NCBI RefSeq assembly: GCF_012489685.1
Contig: NC_080044.1
Location: 59,573,507 to 59,637,506 of the forward strand
Direction of reading: 5' to 3'
From: Lotus japonicus
Lineage: Eukaryota > Streptophyta > Magnoliopsida > Fabales > Fabaceae
DNA length: 64,000 nucleotides
The first letter of the stretch is position 1. Each line of letters opens with the position of its first letter. The position numbers and the translations under genes were made by a program. Shown here piece by piece: positions 27,171 to 39,751 of the stretch. The notes below the pieces were generated by a model, which worked only from the letters and a program-made list of their open reading frames with translations, was not told where the DNA came from and did no database searches.

Positions 27171-28560
27171 TGCACCAAACCAGTTGAAAGCTTACTCAAC
27201 TGTATTTCAATTCACAAACATCTTATAAAATTGTTCAAGCATTAATGTTGGTTTGAAAAGATGAACAAAGAAAATAGCATTCACAGGAAAAACAGCTCCC
27301 TGGAGGGTTGACATTTGTGCCTTTTGAATGAAAGCAGTTTTGTATTTGAGTCTTTGTTCTGACATGCTCTCATCTATCTTAGTTTTTTCAATTTTTCTAA
27401 TAAACCAGTCACTTTCAATCTTTCTCCCTCTTCTTCTTTTATCCAAATATCAATTACAAATCTAATCTGTTTCATTCAAGTCAACCCTCTTGGTGAAAAC
27501 TAAAATATTAATAAACAATAAAATAAAATACCACCACTCTAATTAAACTTGCATAGCAGTTGCTTTCATATCCTGTGCTGCATTGCTTTCACACATACCT
27601 TCACAAGTTGAGGTTAATTGAGGTATGCAGTTGACTTTGTTTTATCAATTCCTACTTAAATTATAAGAAGTGGGCAAGAAAAACTGAGCATATAGAAAAC
27701 TAAGTGGGTGGGGTACATCTTAGTTGCTTCATCATCTTTTAATTTATTGTTGAGAAACTGCTAGTTACATGCTATTATTAGTATGAATTTATTTATTTAA
27801 TGACTGCACTGTATGTTCATATTCAGTAGGTGACAGACAGAATCCACTTGGCCCTTGCTATGGATCAAATAAATAAAGTATGTGATTGGACGTATCCGGT
27901 CAAATCACTGCATGCGAGCAGTGTTGATTGAGAGGGAAACGGTGGATCTCCGATAGACACTCCAAGTGGGAGCTACTAGAAGGATGAAGAAGTTCCACTT
28001 TGATATGTTGTCAACACATCTAAGAGGGATTAAGACACTCTGATGCTAAAGTTAGTAGTCGAGGTTTCATGGAGAAATTTTTGTAAGTGCCGGAGTAAGA
28101 GTGCCTTTTATATGAGAGTGTGGGCGGAGTAGGTATCGAGGACTGTGATGAGTGCTTGGTACGGCCTCATACTTCATCCCTAGCCCTAGCCTCCGGTGAG
28201 GCTAAAAGCTAAAAAGATGATGGTTCAAGAGCCAAGCTTAGAAGGCGTTGAGGCTGAAAGTTCAACCAGCCTGTGATCTCACTCCTCTACTGTTTAGAGC
28301 CGGAGGTATATTTGCTGCTCTGATAAGCCAGCCCACTCCGGTGCCGCCAGGTCTAGTAGCTAGGAAGTCTCTTACAATGTTGCCTTCCAGTCTAGTAGGT
28401 CGCCTGAAGTCACTGGAGCCCCCATGAATTCGACTTTAACCATGGGAGCGAGCAGGCCTCAACCAAGCCAACTACAGCCAGAGAGACAATGTTCCATCAT
28501 CTTGTTGCCCCCACTTAGGTCACAAGCTGGCGCTACCCAGCTCGGCGGTCAAACCACGCT
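27171..28560. other. Upstream region of the HIPL gene with LTR-like debris
   Basis: The first few hundred bases should hold the HIPL promoter. From about 27890 to 28560 the base composition rises in GC and the sequence resembles gypsy-type LTR material (GATCTCCGATAGACACTCC, TCAACACATCTAAGAGGG). I could not pair it with a second copy, a primer site or coding remains. Confidence 0.35.
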
Positions 28561-28599
28561 TTTCAAAGTATTATAAAGAGCAGTCTTGAACACAATTTG

Positions 28600-29640
28600 G
28601 CAAATGTGGGACTTCGAGATGCCAAGACAATAATTGATGTAAGGCAATGTAGTCTATGTGGAAATATGGTCTGTTCCAACGGTTTTCCTTGATCCTCCCT
28701 AACTACTTTCCGAACTGAAACAAATCGATGGTTTGTCTGAATCAGCAACTTGATGATCATGAAGTTATGGCCCAGTTTGGAAGAGCTTATTTGAGCTTAT
28801 CTGACAGCATAAGCTCTTATGTCAGTGTTTGGGAGGACTTATGCAAACAGCTTATGGCCTGACATAAGCTATTTTCAGCTTATTTTCATAAGCTACTCAG
28901 GATAGCTTATGAAAAACAGCTTATGCTTATATACAGCTTATTTTTAATTTATTTCAATAAATTTTTTAAAATAACTTATGAATAAGCGCTTATGTCATAA
29001 GCGCTTATGGTCATAAGCGCTTAATTAAGCTGTTTTTCCAAACGGGGCCTATATATAGTTGTCTTTGGCTATGGAGACGAAATATACATTGTGAATGTGT
29101 TCTCACTTAACTCTGCCACAGCTACAAGGTTTATATGTACTGGATGTAGAGCTCGGTGCCCAACATGAATTAGGCTACATTCAATGCATAAATTAACATC
29201 CTAGATATAGTTGACACCAATTCATTATTGTACAATCACAAATTTTATTAACCTTTCATTTTCATATTTACTTGTAGCAGAAGTCTTAAAGAGATAAGAA
29301 TGACACCAAGAATTTAACGTGGTTCAGCAATTTGTCTACTTTTATGGCTAAGAGTGGCAAGAAGAATTTTACTATGATCAAAGAGTACTAACTCGGAGTT
29401 TCACTCAACTCCTAGAACCCAATTACACTAAATATCACTCTCACTCGAGTATCTCTCAAACACTAAAATCTTTTTTCCCAGATGCCAATACAAAAATAGA
29501 CCTCAGATAGTGTAATCTAAGTTCAAATATGGTGTGTTCCAATGGTTTCCATGATCCTCTCATACTGCTTCCTAAACTAAAACAAATCAATCTTTTGGTT
29601 TGTTTGATGATCATAAAGTTAAATGGAAAGTAGTTGGACA
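28600..29640. repeat. Diverged duplicate segments, 0.85 kb apart
   Basis: Sequence at about 28617-28768 plus 29053-29100 is a diverged copy of about 29479-29680. Shared blocks are GATGCCAA, AATATGGT, GTGTTCCAAxGGTTT-type sequence, TGATCCTC, AAACAAATC, TTTGATGATCAT, and GGAGACxAAATATACATTGT. The first copy is split by a MITE exactly where the second reads through. Confidence 0.7.
28769..29049. mobile_element. Tourist-like (PIF/Harbinger) MITE
   Basis: A 281-bp element begins GGCCCAGTTTGGAAGAGCTTA and ends with the inverse of GGCCCCGTTTGGAAAAACAGC. It is flanked by TAT at 28766-28768 and 29050-29052, a 3-bp duplication. The interior is rich in AGCTTAT and TAAGCGCTTA motifs. It has no coding capacity. 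The paralogous segment near 29620 shows the unoccupied site, which supports the boundaries. Confidence 0.75.
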
Positions 29641-29689
29641 TTAGGACATGACCATGGAGACAAAATATACATTGTCAATTAAAAATGGG

Positions 29690-31124
29690 GGACCTTCACC
29701 TGGAGATTGCAAAAAAAATGATATTCCAACAGTGTTTCGTTTTGCAGGAAGCATGTATCTTTGGAGTGCCAGTTGCTGAATAACATGTTTCCAAGGGAGT
29801 GCAACTTGATTGCTCAACCTTGAGGTCCTGCAAAGTACAAATATATGATTGTGTATTTGTGTTGCACTTTTAAGAATGTGTGTTGTTGCTAGAACTCAGC
29901 TATATGTAGATCCCGCACAATGCGTGGTGACTTGATGTATCAGGTTAAATTCAATTTATACTAAATTATATGTCAAGCTAAATAACTGGAAAATTCATCC
30001 ACTTTCATCCCTTTTTTCCCCTCCAACAAAACATTATGTTGAGCCACTTAAGATTGGACTTCAACATGTTGTCAAAACATACTTCCAAACAATGATAATC
30101 AACTTCAAATTACTCTTCAATTGTATTTGTGACAGCATATTAGTCGTGTCAAATAGTATTTTCCCTTTTCGTCCACTTCTCATTCAATTACTTCATCTGT
30201 TACAAAAACACCTCCCATTTTTGTGTAAAATACAAATTTCTTCAAGAACTTCATTGTTTGGCCAATCAAGTGATCATTGTTGTCATAAAACTGATTTGAA
30301 AACGGAATGATTCATGTTTGGTATATTTATGAGAAAACTAATTTTTGTATATTATCTGAAATTTTACAATTGATTGTGTTGAACTGCAGAAGTTGGCATC
30401 AGAGAATTGATTTTAGAGCTAACTATTTCTTAGATTGAAGAACATAAACAATTTTCATAAGTGGATTCAAATTGCTTTACGCATGCCCTCAAAAGAAAAA
30501 GAAAAAAACTTCACTTCATAGTAACGTGGATTCATGAAATAGTGCTATTGTAAGAAAATGAAGATAAAAAGAAAGAGATTACGTGAGTATTTAGTTAAAA
30601 ATAGAATTTTATCCTAGAAAAGAATATTGCCAGTTTTGCACCGCTCCATGTAAGACTCTTTGTTACAAACATAAGATGCATTCTAAGAAACAAAGAACGA
30701 AATCGTTTCCTACATGACAGTAATGTGGATCCATGAAATAGTATTATTGTGAAAGAAAGTGAAGATAAAGAAAAAGATACGAGACTGAATACTTAAAATT
30801 AAAAAATCTGGATTTTATCATTTAAATTTTTTACCAGGGTCTTATGTATAGTCGTTAGAACTCACCCAAGTTTAATGCATACATTCAAATCTTGCAGTGA
30901 CAAACCGTTAAGAGTTTTGCTATCTCAAAATATCTAAAATGTAATTATTAATAATAGATATCTAAAATGTAAACTAGAAGTTACAAAAGAGTTTACAAGG
31001 TCTTGAATGCTTTATCATCATGACAAAAAAAATGAGTGAGGCCATGAGTGGTTGGTTGAACATAAAATAAGCAATCTTCACGGTGCACACATTCACCATA
31101 ATGTGACTCCGCCACTCCATAATC
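29690..31124. repeat. Spacer with a short direct duplication
   Basis: About 90 bases at 30527-30615 (GTGGATTCATGAAATAGTGC, AAAATGAAGATAAA) recur with differences at 30726-30825 (GTGGATCCATGAAATAGTAT, AAAGTGAAGATAAA). The rest is AT-rich without a supportable gene. The right end holds the ELF5 3' UTR. Confidence 0.5.
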
Positions 31125-34100
31125 TCAACCATCAAGCGCACCAAGGGCTTTCATGTCCTCTAAGAAAGCTGAATATGAGTCATCGATGCTCGGTGCTTTT
31201 GGAGCTGATGATGAGCTCACTGACTCTGGTTTTACATTAGTCGGCCCTGATTTCCCAGAAACGGTCCTAGAGGTTGTTGGCAGTGAAGGTTTTGGTTTTG
31301 TTTTAATCATTGCAGCCTCTCTCCTCACTCGAACAGATGCAGGAATCTAGTCAAATACATAATATAGACTCAATTAGAGGAATAATACACACATAGATCT
31401 TGAAATGTTAACAAACAATGCCAGGTTAAGTTCTGTCATAAAAACAACTCAGGTCATCTGTTAAATTACCTGATTTAACAGCTGTATTTCCTTAGACAAA
31501 ATTTCAAACTACATTGCTTCTCTTTAAGAAAATTTGTCCTCTATGAGTAAATACTAAATAAATACAACAAGTCATTATAACTGTTCATTAATATTTTAAT
31601 TTTGGTTTATATGGGATTCAAATCTTTGATCCCTACCTACTTAAAGCCAACCTTGCGTGGAAGTTATATTTCCCTAATATTTTTAACTGTCAATAATTTT
31701 CATAGGGTTGTTTCTGATCTATATAGCATCTTCAAAAATAAAAGCATAGCAATTATCTTAGAACTAACGGCAAGAGAGAAACTCTATCAGATAGAACAAG
31801 CACAAAAAAAATACGGCTCATGCCTAAGCACAAATTACAAGTTTATTTCAGTCTGGTCTACACTCTGAACTAGTATTATCAGACTAATTTGCAGTATGTT
31901 TTGCAATAGCTGGTTGTGTTCTGAAGAAGTTAATAACCAAAACATTATTGAAAGAACTTTTACTTGATACGCTGTTTTATTTTCAAATAAAGTTGTAAAC
32001 AAATTTCTACTTATAGAGATAAGGGGAAAAATAAAGATGAATAAATTTAAGAGCTAAAATAACGATTAACGATAAAGCTGTACAAAATAAATAAATAATT
32101 CAACTTACCATAGCTGTAAGTTCTGGAGTGTGCTGAGCTAATGGCCTTTTAACAACAGTAGAAGCAGCAGATTTAACATAAGATGGCTTCTGAGGAGGAA
32201 GTTGCCTTAATGCCAAATGATCCTCTTCGTGGAAGTTTGGAGGAGGACCAGGTGGAAGTGGTGGTTTCATCATTGGAGGAGGCCCAGGTGGAGGACCATA
32301 TGGTGGCCTATGAATTAGAGGGACCATCATTCCAGGAGGCAGTGCCTGACCAGGGAGTCCCGCAACAGGTAAAGGAGACCTCATATCAGGTGTTGGTGGT
32401 GGTGGTGGTGGTGGCAAAAATCGGGATATTCCAGGGGGCAATACATCAGCCTGTAAACTTGGGATTAATGGGGGACCTGGAACAGAAGGTTGTTGCCTTG
32501 GAGGAGGAGGAGGAAGCCCAGGAACCATTTTAGGGATCTCCTGGCTAGAAAGGGTATTCTTATTGTCAGTAGAAGCTGCAGCACCATCAGACTGAATAAC
32601 ACCAGACTTGGGTGGAGGAGGGGGAGGAGGCAGCTGCACCTACATTTTAGAAAATATGTTACTGCTTAAGAAGCTTCTGTTAAGGAGAATCATAACAAGT
32701 CCTGGGTTTTAAACTTATAGAAAGCACATGAGTTCCCATTTGGCAACCATGATAAGTGTCTACTAACTTGCCATATATGAAGCGTGAATTGAATATCAGA
32801 TACAAAGACAAATGCAAGAGACAACAGCATACCTAACTCGACCATTTCAAAATGTCCACAATGTGCTTAAAACATACTTTGAAATGTTTTTAATCATCAA
32901 AAATTGGGTCTGAACTCTGAAGCATGCCAAAACATAAAATTTGTCTAACTTTGGTACTTTTTAAATTGAAAATACATTATTCAGTATTTTCTATTTTTTT
33001 GCGAGCATACAAATATAGTTTTACTATTTAATTAATATTCCCCACCACACTCACATCCTATATTTTGAAAAGTAGCAGTATCCCCATATTGAATCCTTTT
33101 GGATAATACCCACAACAGAAACCAGTGCATCTAAGCTTTAAAACCAGACATAAGCCTACCTGACCAGGCGCCTTGAAAGGTAAATCATCTGTCAATGCAG
33201 ACTGATTTCTCTCCATACCTACACCAGTGCCAGGTGGAGGTGGCTGAGACTGTTGTAGGGGTGGAGGTGGAGGGGGTATAGGCCGACTTGCAATTTGATC
33301 TTTAGGTGGAGGACCAGGAGGTGGAGGAGGCAAAGGAGGTGGAGGTAATGATGTAGGCACAGCAGTAGCAGGCTTTGGCGGCATTGGAGGTGGAGGAGGC
33401 AATGGCAAAGAAGCAGGTAAAACAGCACCATCTGCAGAACTTGCAGTGCCAGAATCAGGCAGTGGTGGTGGTGGGGGGGGTGGAGGTACAGCTAACACAT
33501 CATTTTCGGACTCTGTTGCCGATGATGATGCAGCAGCACTTGACGAAGCACCAGACAAGGGAATTCTGGGACCTGCATGTCAGCATAAAAATTGATTAAA
33601 GAAGTGAGATTTCAAACAAACATCATTTATAAATCCATGATTTTAACCGACATATGATAAAGAAGTTCAACAGACCTATAGACGATACAAACATAGGAGG
33701 TTTCCCTGGTGGTGGAGCCCCAGTAGGATTTAATGTAGGATGGTAATAAACGGAGTCCTGCAATAAAAATCACTTAATAATTCAGAAACTATTGATAACA
33801 CTTACACCAGTTAGCTTTGTATGTTTGGAAGAAAGAGCGGAAAAAGGAAAACAAAAGCATCTAAGCAACTTAAATCCTACCTCAGGCTTTGGGTGATTAA
33901 CTCTCTCTTCTTCTTCAGCAGTTGTTCTCCTTCGAGGAGGCCCCAAATGGCTACACAAAACACATCCTAGAATGTGTAAATTACACAAATACAAACTGGG
34001 CATAAATAATTATTTAAAATACCATGAAAATTCCTCACCTGAACATAACAGGGGTCTCCCCCTTCTCCTTCATTTTATCTTCATATTCCTGCGTAAAAGA

Positions 34101-36343
34101 GATTAGACTTAGATCATCAATGACAACAATTAGTAGAAACTACTTAAAATAAAAGCATACAGTTGAGGGGTGTTTTCAAGTTTTAAGATTGAGTTTTGAG
34201 TCCTCTGTACATACACTTATACTACTAATGCGATATCAAACTCAGTTCATAAATTTACATTTTCATTAAGTTTCAGATTTTCCTTCTACCGCTCAAGTCT
34301 TAAATTGCAGTAAGAGCATGGGTCTGCCTGAAGTCTGAATTCACCAGCCACCTATTACAGCTGGTAACTACAAACACATGACCTTTTACATGGTCTAAGA
34401 ATATATCAGCTAAAACTACCACTTACAAATAGTGAGTGATAAACCCAAGAGAGCCCTTCAGCCACTCTTAATGGTACTTGCCTAGGACAATAATGGTGCA
34501 TCAACCAATGTGCGAGTTACAACTGGTTTTCAGATGGACATAATTAGCAATCACTATTGAGATGATAACACGTGATTTTTAATTGTGTCGGAAGAAAAAA
34601 GCAACTGAAGGCAATAATGAACCACGAAACTTTTGCATCATAACAGCCACATTGGTCGATGCAGCCTGTGGTTATGATGTAATGATTATTTTCATTCATT
34701 GAAAGTATCTTGTTTCCACCATGCACTATAAAAAACTACCACTTACAGGCTGTGACCCAAAAGGGACCTTCAGCTACTCTTAATGGTACAGCTAATGTCT
34801 TTTTTCTCATATATAGACAAGATCCTGTTTCTATATTACTCTGTAAATTATTAACTGACTTTCACTATCTGAACCCACCAGGTTTTCCTTAACTTGTTCA
34901 GAGATGGGAAAGAAATTTGACAGGAAATCTTCTCCACAATTATCAGGGTATGGAAAAATGTCATAGTCACATTCAGAGAAATAACTTGGATATTGACTTC
35001 AGAAACCCAGAGACCAGATATGTTTTATCTTCTTTTTTCATTCAGCACATAACTGTGCACAGCACACAAGTATAGGGCAATCTGCAAAGCATTATCAGAT
35101 AATAAAGCAATGTGGTCCAACAAAAACAATACAAAAACACATAATAAGCTATTACCCTCCTCTTCTTTACGACAAGATTAAGTGTATCTTGTAGTTGTCT
35201 CTTCTTGTGCTTTCTTGCTTTATCCAAGGCACCATCAGCCTCTGCCACAAACAACAAGGCACAGTGAATTTAAATAAGCTAAGGCATCCACAAAGACAAT
35301 AACGTATTATAAGTATACAACTAAACGGCAGGAGAACAACAAACTGATCAATAAATGATCCATCCAAGCCACAGAATAGAAATAAAGAATGAAATAGTCA
35401 ACCTAGATCCCCCCCCCCCCAAAAAAAAGTTACGCATAACCAAAAAAGCCAAAAAGCAGTAATGCGCCATACAACACATTGGCAAAAATATAATTACAGA
35501 ATCGGAGAATAGTCAGTTCATGTGTAGTAATATTATTTCTCATTGCAGCTATCTATTATCGACTAATACATAGAAGTTTGGGTTAATCACAGCGTCTATT
35601 TACATGTGTATACCCTATCTCTGTGAAACACGGACACAGCGCATTCTCCAGGCTCCATGGAGACAAAAATATATCCTTTCCAGGACTAAAACAACCTTAG
35701 GTGCCACACTCTGCAAATTGGCCCTAACAATTTCACAAGCTAAGAGATTCATTTAAACCTATAGCAACTGCAGATAAATGGTCAAGCATACCTTTAACAA
35801 TGCTAAATAAGCATTGTGTAAATGAAGATTGTCATGATAATGGCAACAAAAAAACAGTAATAGCAACAACAATTAAAAGAGATGAGATTGGAATTCAATT
35901 AAACCACGACTTACTCATCATTTCCAAGTTGTCAATCTGCTTCTTGAGTTGCTCAGGGTCTTTCTTCAAAATCCCCACTTCCCTCACCTTCTTTCTTTCC
36001 TTCTTGTTCTGTCAACCAAACCATGGAAAATAGTGAAAGTACACAACCCATTAGTTAAATCCTCGAAAACACAACAGGAAAATACACAGCTATAATGTGA
36101 AATTTCAGGAAAACCCTATTTGCATCATTCTATAACATTATTTCAAATTTGCAGAATAGTTACTCGCACATTCAATCAAATTGTAGAATAACAAACTAGG
36201 TCATGGATTAGACAAAAAGAGGAACAAAATTAGGGGGAATACAATGAGAAAGTGAAGTGTACCCTTTTCAATTCCTTCTTCCGAAGCTCCTTCCGGTAAG
36301 CATCGGTAGGGTTCATGACCTTGCCACCCTTCGTCGTCTTCAT
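31125..36343 (-). CDS. ELF5: ELF5 / WW-domain-binding protein 11 homologue
   Basis: Nine GT-AG exons give 542 codons plus stop: 36343-36263, 36008-35915, 35241-35156, 34088-34039, 33950-33881, 33757-33676, 33572-33160, 32639-32109, 31346-31125. The N-terminus is the WBP11 domain ([20 protein letters not shown], then basic KKELKR and KKERKKV stretches), with a coiled, lysine-rich segment to about 120. Residues about 180-465 are proline-rich with many PPPPP runs and PPGPPP and PPLPP motifs, ligands for WW and GYF domains. The end is the conserved [17 protein letters not shown]. In animals WBP11 binds spliceosomal WW proteins; in Arabidopsis ELF5 delays flowering through FLC. The protein is nuclear. 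Length matches Arabidopsis ELF5 (about 529). It is transcribed divergently from the BTSL gene, 3.4 kb away. Confidence 0.94.
35407..35428. repeat. C13-A8 homopolymer pair
   Basis: A run of about 13 C followed by 8 A lies in intron 2 of ELF5. Such runs are sequencing- and polymerase-prone, so the length may be uncertain. Confidence 0.6.
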
Positions 36344-36724
36344 TGTTGAAAACTGAAACCCTCTCTCCCTCTCTCTTCTTCGTCTTCTTCTTCTGAAATT
36401 GAAACCCTTTTCTTGCTTTCTCTGTTGTTCCGCGCTTTGGAATTGAGGATGAACAGAACAGAATTACAGAGATAAACGGTCTTAGTGGTATGAGCAATTG
36501 AGCATGAGGCCGAGAACACGATCGCGTTCACCAAGTAACACTCGTGATGAACTTTTTTTTTTTTGGAATACTGTAGGGTTGATTTATATTTTTGACAATG
36601 TGGGTTTTATGTTCTTTTTTTAACAAAAAAAAAAAGAGCCTGGCTTAATAATCTTTTCGGACTATTTTTCAGCCAGGCCCATTTATTCGTTATGTTGACA
36701 CTTAAGAAAAAGAAAATGTTGATT

Positions 36725-36970
36725 ATTTTTCGCTTTGAGAGTAGCATATCAAGTTTGGATAGAGATTAAGTGTGTGTTTGTTGTGGTTTGCTTAGTCTGA
36801 GTTTGAATTTCACTGATTCAAGTGTATTAGAGCATGCTAGCTTGTCCTTTACTGTGTATTTGTGTGCTATGCTGTATGTGCTCCTTCTAGGGTTTGATAC
36901 CCTTTGCCTGTAAGTGCCGTTTGGCTTGGCTTACGCCTTAATCCGATGAACCTTTGACCAAAAAAGAAAA
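36725..36970 (+). mobile_element. Short non-LTR retroposon copy with 21-bp target duplication
   Basis: The insert ends in an A-rich tail (GACCAAAAAAGAAAA) and is flanked by identical 21-bp direct repeats at 36704-36724 and 36971-36991 (AAGAAAAAGAAAATGTTGAT plus T). The body (GTTTGATACCCTTTGCCTG, GGCTTGGCTTACGCC) looks like the 3' untranslated end of a plant LINE, so this is a heavily 5'-truncated copy. It lies about 380 bp upstream of the ELF5 start codon. Confidence 0.75.
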
Positions 36971-36991
36971 AAGAAAAAGAAAATGTTGATT

Positions 36992-39751
36992 TTGTTGCCA
37001 AAAACAACTATTTGATTATTTTATAAATTAATTTAATTGAAATAAAAGTGTTTTCTAAATGAATTCATTGACGTGCGCTGTCGAATGTAAAGAAGTTTTA
37101 CACTAATATTTAATCGTATTATGTCACATATGACAAATTGGTTGCGTTTCATTTAAATTTTAGTTTTGATAAAAATGACTTTATTATGTGGCAAAAATCA
37201 ATTATATGCATGTGTAAAAAGATATTACATGAACACAATGCATTAACGACTTTCTCTTGTCTCATTCAATTGTTAACGTATTAAAAATTAAAAAAATCAA
37301 AGAATAATGTTATAATTTTTAATATGATTAAAATTTGAAATAAAAAAAAACATATTTAAAATATTCTCTTACAATAAACAATATATAAAATTGATGTGTA
37401 AAATAAGTAGCTTCAAATATAAATATCAACTTGTGTCGTGCTGATGCCCTCAAACGGGGGCTTAGATGATGGGGTGCTACCATGCGGGTGTTATCTAACA
37501 TGGGACATATTGAAGGACTTAACGAGCTCTGGTGCCAAACTCATCAGAGATAGTGCCTCAAATATAAGACTTAGACAATGTCGCGCTCATCAAATGGAGC
37601 ACCTCGGGTGGGGGAAGGACAATGAGGTTATAAGTTTTGTGACTTTGGCTTTGTTGTTTAGCGGGGGTGGTGATTAAGTTAGTGAGGTTACAGCTTTCAT
37701 TGTCGCTCAAACAGTTTTATATTCATATGTTTTTGTTAGGTCTTTATCAATGGCGCACATCGTCAATTATGCAATCAAGAATTTTATGCATTACAACATG
37801 CTAATCATTCAAATATCAAAACAACTTAGTAATTGCGCTCAAATAATCAAAAGTCAACTGGAAAGAAAATATCATAATCCAATAAAACACATAGACTCGG
37901 AAATTTTGGTGCCTTGCCGCCTGAAGTTGGTCATGGCCATCAAAGTGGCACCATCTTTCGATTAGGAATCTCTGGCTCGCACAACTTTTTGTTGTTGTGT
38001 TCACTCTTTCAACTAAATATGAGCATTGACTCCCGAGGTGTAGTCTGCCATTTTTATAATGAAGACTTTGGACTTGGATCCTCTAAAGGTTCACATTGTA
38101 GAATTTTGTAATGGCCTCATAGATCTGTCTTACTTTGGCGAGATATCTTCTTTAGATTTGTGGTTTGGCTTGCAAGGAACTTCTGCAATAACCAGGCAGT
38201 AAACTGCCATGGAAAATATGATTTGACTTTGTTGTTTTCTTGTTGTATGCTTTGCAAATGCTTTAAGGTCATTCCAAGTCATATACATTGTTTATCCACA
38301 AATATGGTGACACCTTATGAAGGCGCAGTGCTTCAAGTTAAGACCTCTAGGTGGGAGCTTTGAAATGCTAGCCATTAGCCTATGTTTTGGCAGCACGACA
38401 ATTGGTGGTTGGGCACCATTTGTCCAGGCTCCAGTTGTCCCACTTGCTTTAGGCGAAGGTACATATTTTCCTTTACCTTAAACTTCTAGTTATAAATGGA
38501 TGGCCCACAAATGTATAATGATACAATTTATCAATCCCCACAGGTGGTGTCAATGTTCGATAGCATGATGTGAAGGGTTGGTTCGTTGGATTTGTCATCC
38601 TTGGAAGGGGCTTAGTCTTCTCGTAGTTACAATGCACTGTAACACTCAAGTCTGTAGCACTCAAGTTATGATCAGGGTTAGAAGATAGCATGTATCTTAT
38701 GCGTGTCTCCTTAACATGTATTTATACACATGAGTATAACAAACCTATATGAGATTTTGTGAAGATATGATATTGAATGATAACAAAAATTACATATAAA
38801 TAGTTGATATTATTTTCATTTGACGTTGGACCTTGTTAATATTGGGCAATAGTACCATGCCTATAATTTTACTTCATAACAACTTAAAAGATATCCCATT
38901 ATTCATTAGTGATGTGGCTAACAAAAGACAACATCATCATTGCCATGTATCCAAAATAATTTTTTTTTTATATATTTCGCTTTCGAATCAAATCAATGAC
39001 TATTTCTTTTCATAATAAACAATAAAAGTATCTATTATTTCTTGATCTCTAAGAGTTTTACTATTAAAATGATTGACGATAACAACACATATGAAATTAC
39101 ATCAAATACATGACAATTGTGACATGATTGTATGTTGAAAAGTATGCCTCAATATCAAAACTATAAAAATTAGATGATAGAGACTAAAACAAAATCTAAG
39201 TATAAAATTAGTACTAAAAACTTATATATAATAAAAAAAATAATAAATTGAAATTTACCAAATGCACCCCTTAGAAGAAGACAATGTATGAGAGCATGGA
39301 ACTAGGCATGTTTATAGCAAGCATGGACTCCAACCCCTCCCCTAGTCCCCCTCAAACAGAATGATTAAAAAAACCAACCGTACATTGATTGACTTGACCC
39401 CTGAAGAGGCTGAACCTGATTATTCAAACTAAACCAATCCCTATCGCGCCAAACAATGGCGCGAGCTCGCGTCCTCTTCACGCTCCATTTCTTAAATCAC
39501 CAAAACAGGCACTCTTCATGCCACTCTCATCTCAAATATCATATCATATCACCAAGCGACAACCCACCCCTTACACGGTAGTTACAACGTCTCTTTCACT
39601 GAACCCAGCCTGCAATTTCTTTTCTTTTTTAATTTAATTTCTCGGTTTAAAAAATTACATCACCGATGCAGATAAATTCCGTTCCTCTCTCCATGCTGAA
39701 CTTCCCTTTGCTCTCCCTCACCGTTGATGGTGGTTGCCGGAACTCTCGCCG
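36992..39751. other. Divergent spacer between ELF5 and BTSL genes
   Basis: Very AT-rich to about 37400. From 37430 to 38470 the sequence is less AT-rich and may be an old element, but translation in six frames shows no recognised domain. The last few hundred bases before 39752 should contain the BTSL promoter and 5' UTR. Confidence 0.4.
39446..39453 (-). promoter_or_regulatory. E2F-like site upstream of BTSL
   Basis: GCGCCAAA on the plus strand is TTTGGCGC on the minus strand, which fits the E2F consensus TTTSSCGC. It stands about 300 bp before the BTSL ATG, within a GC-richer island. One site alone is weak evidence. Confidence 0.25.

Noticed and set aside
32183..33599. Plus-strand frames opposite the ELF5 proline-rich exons
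   Set aside because: They are complements of CCN-rich codons and have no start context, splice sites or domain.
37438..38691. A possible small gene in the ELF5-BTSL spacer
   Set aside because: Frames are short, change strand, and no domain or splice pattern joins them.
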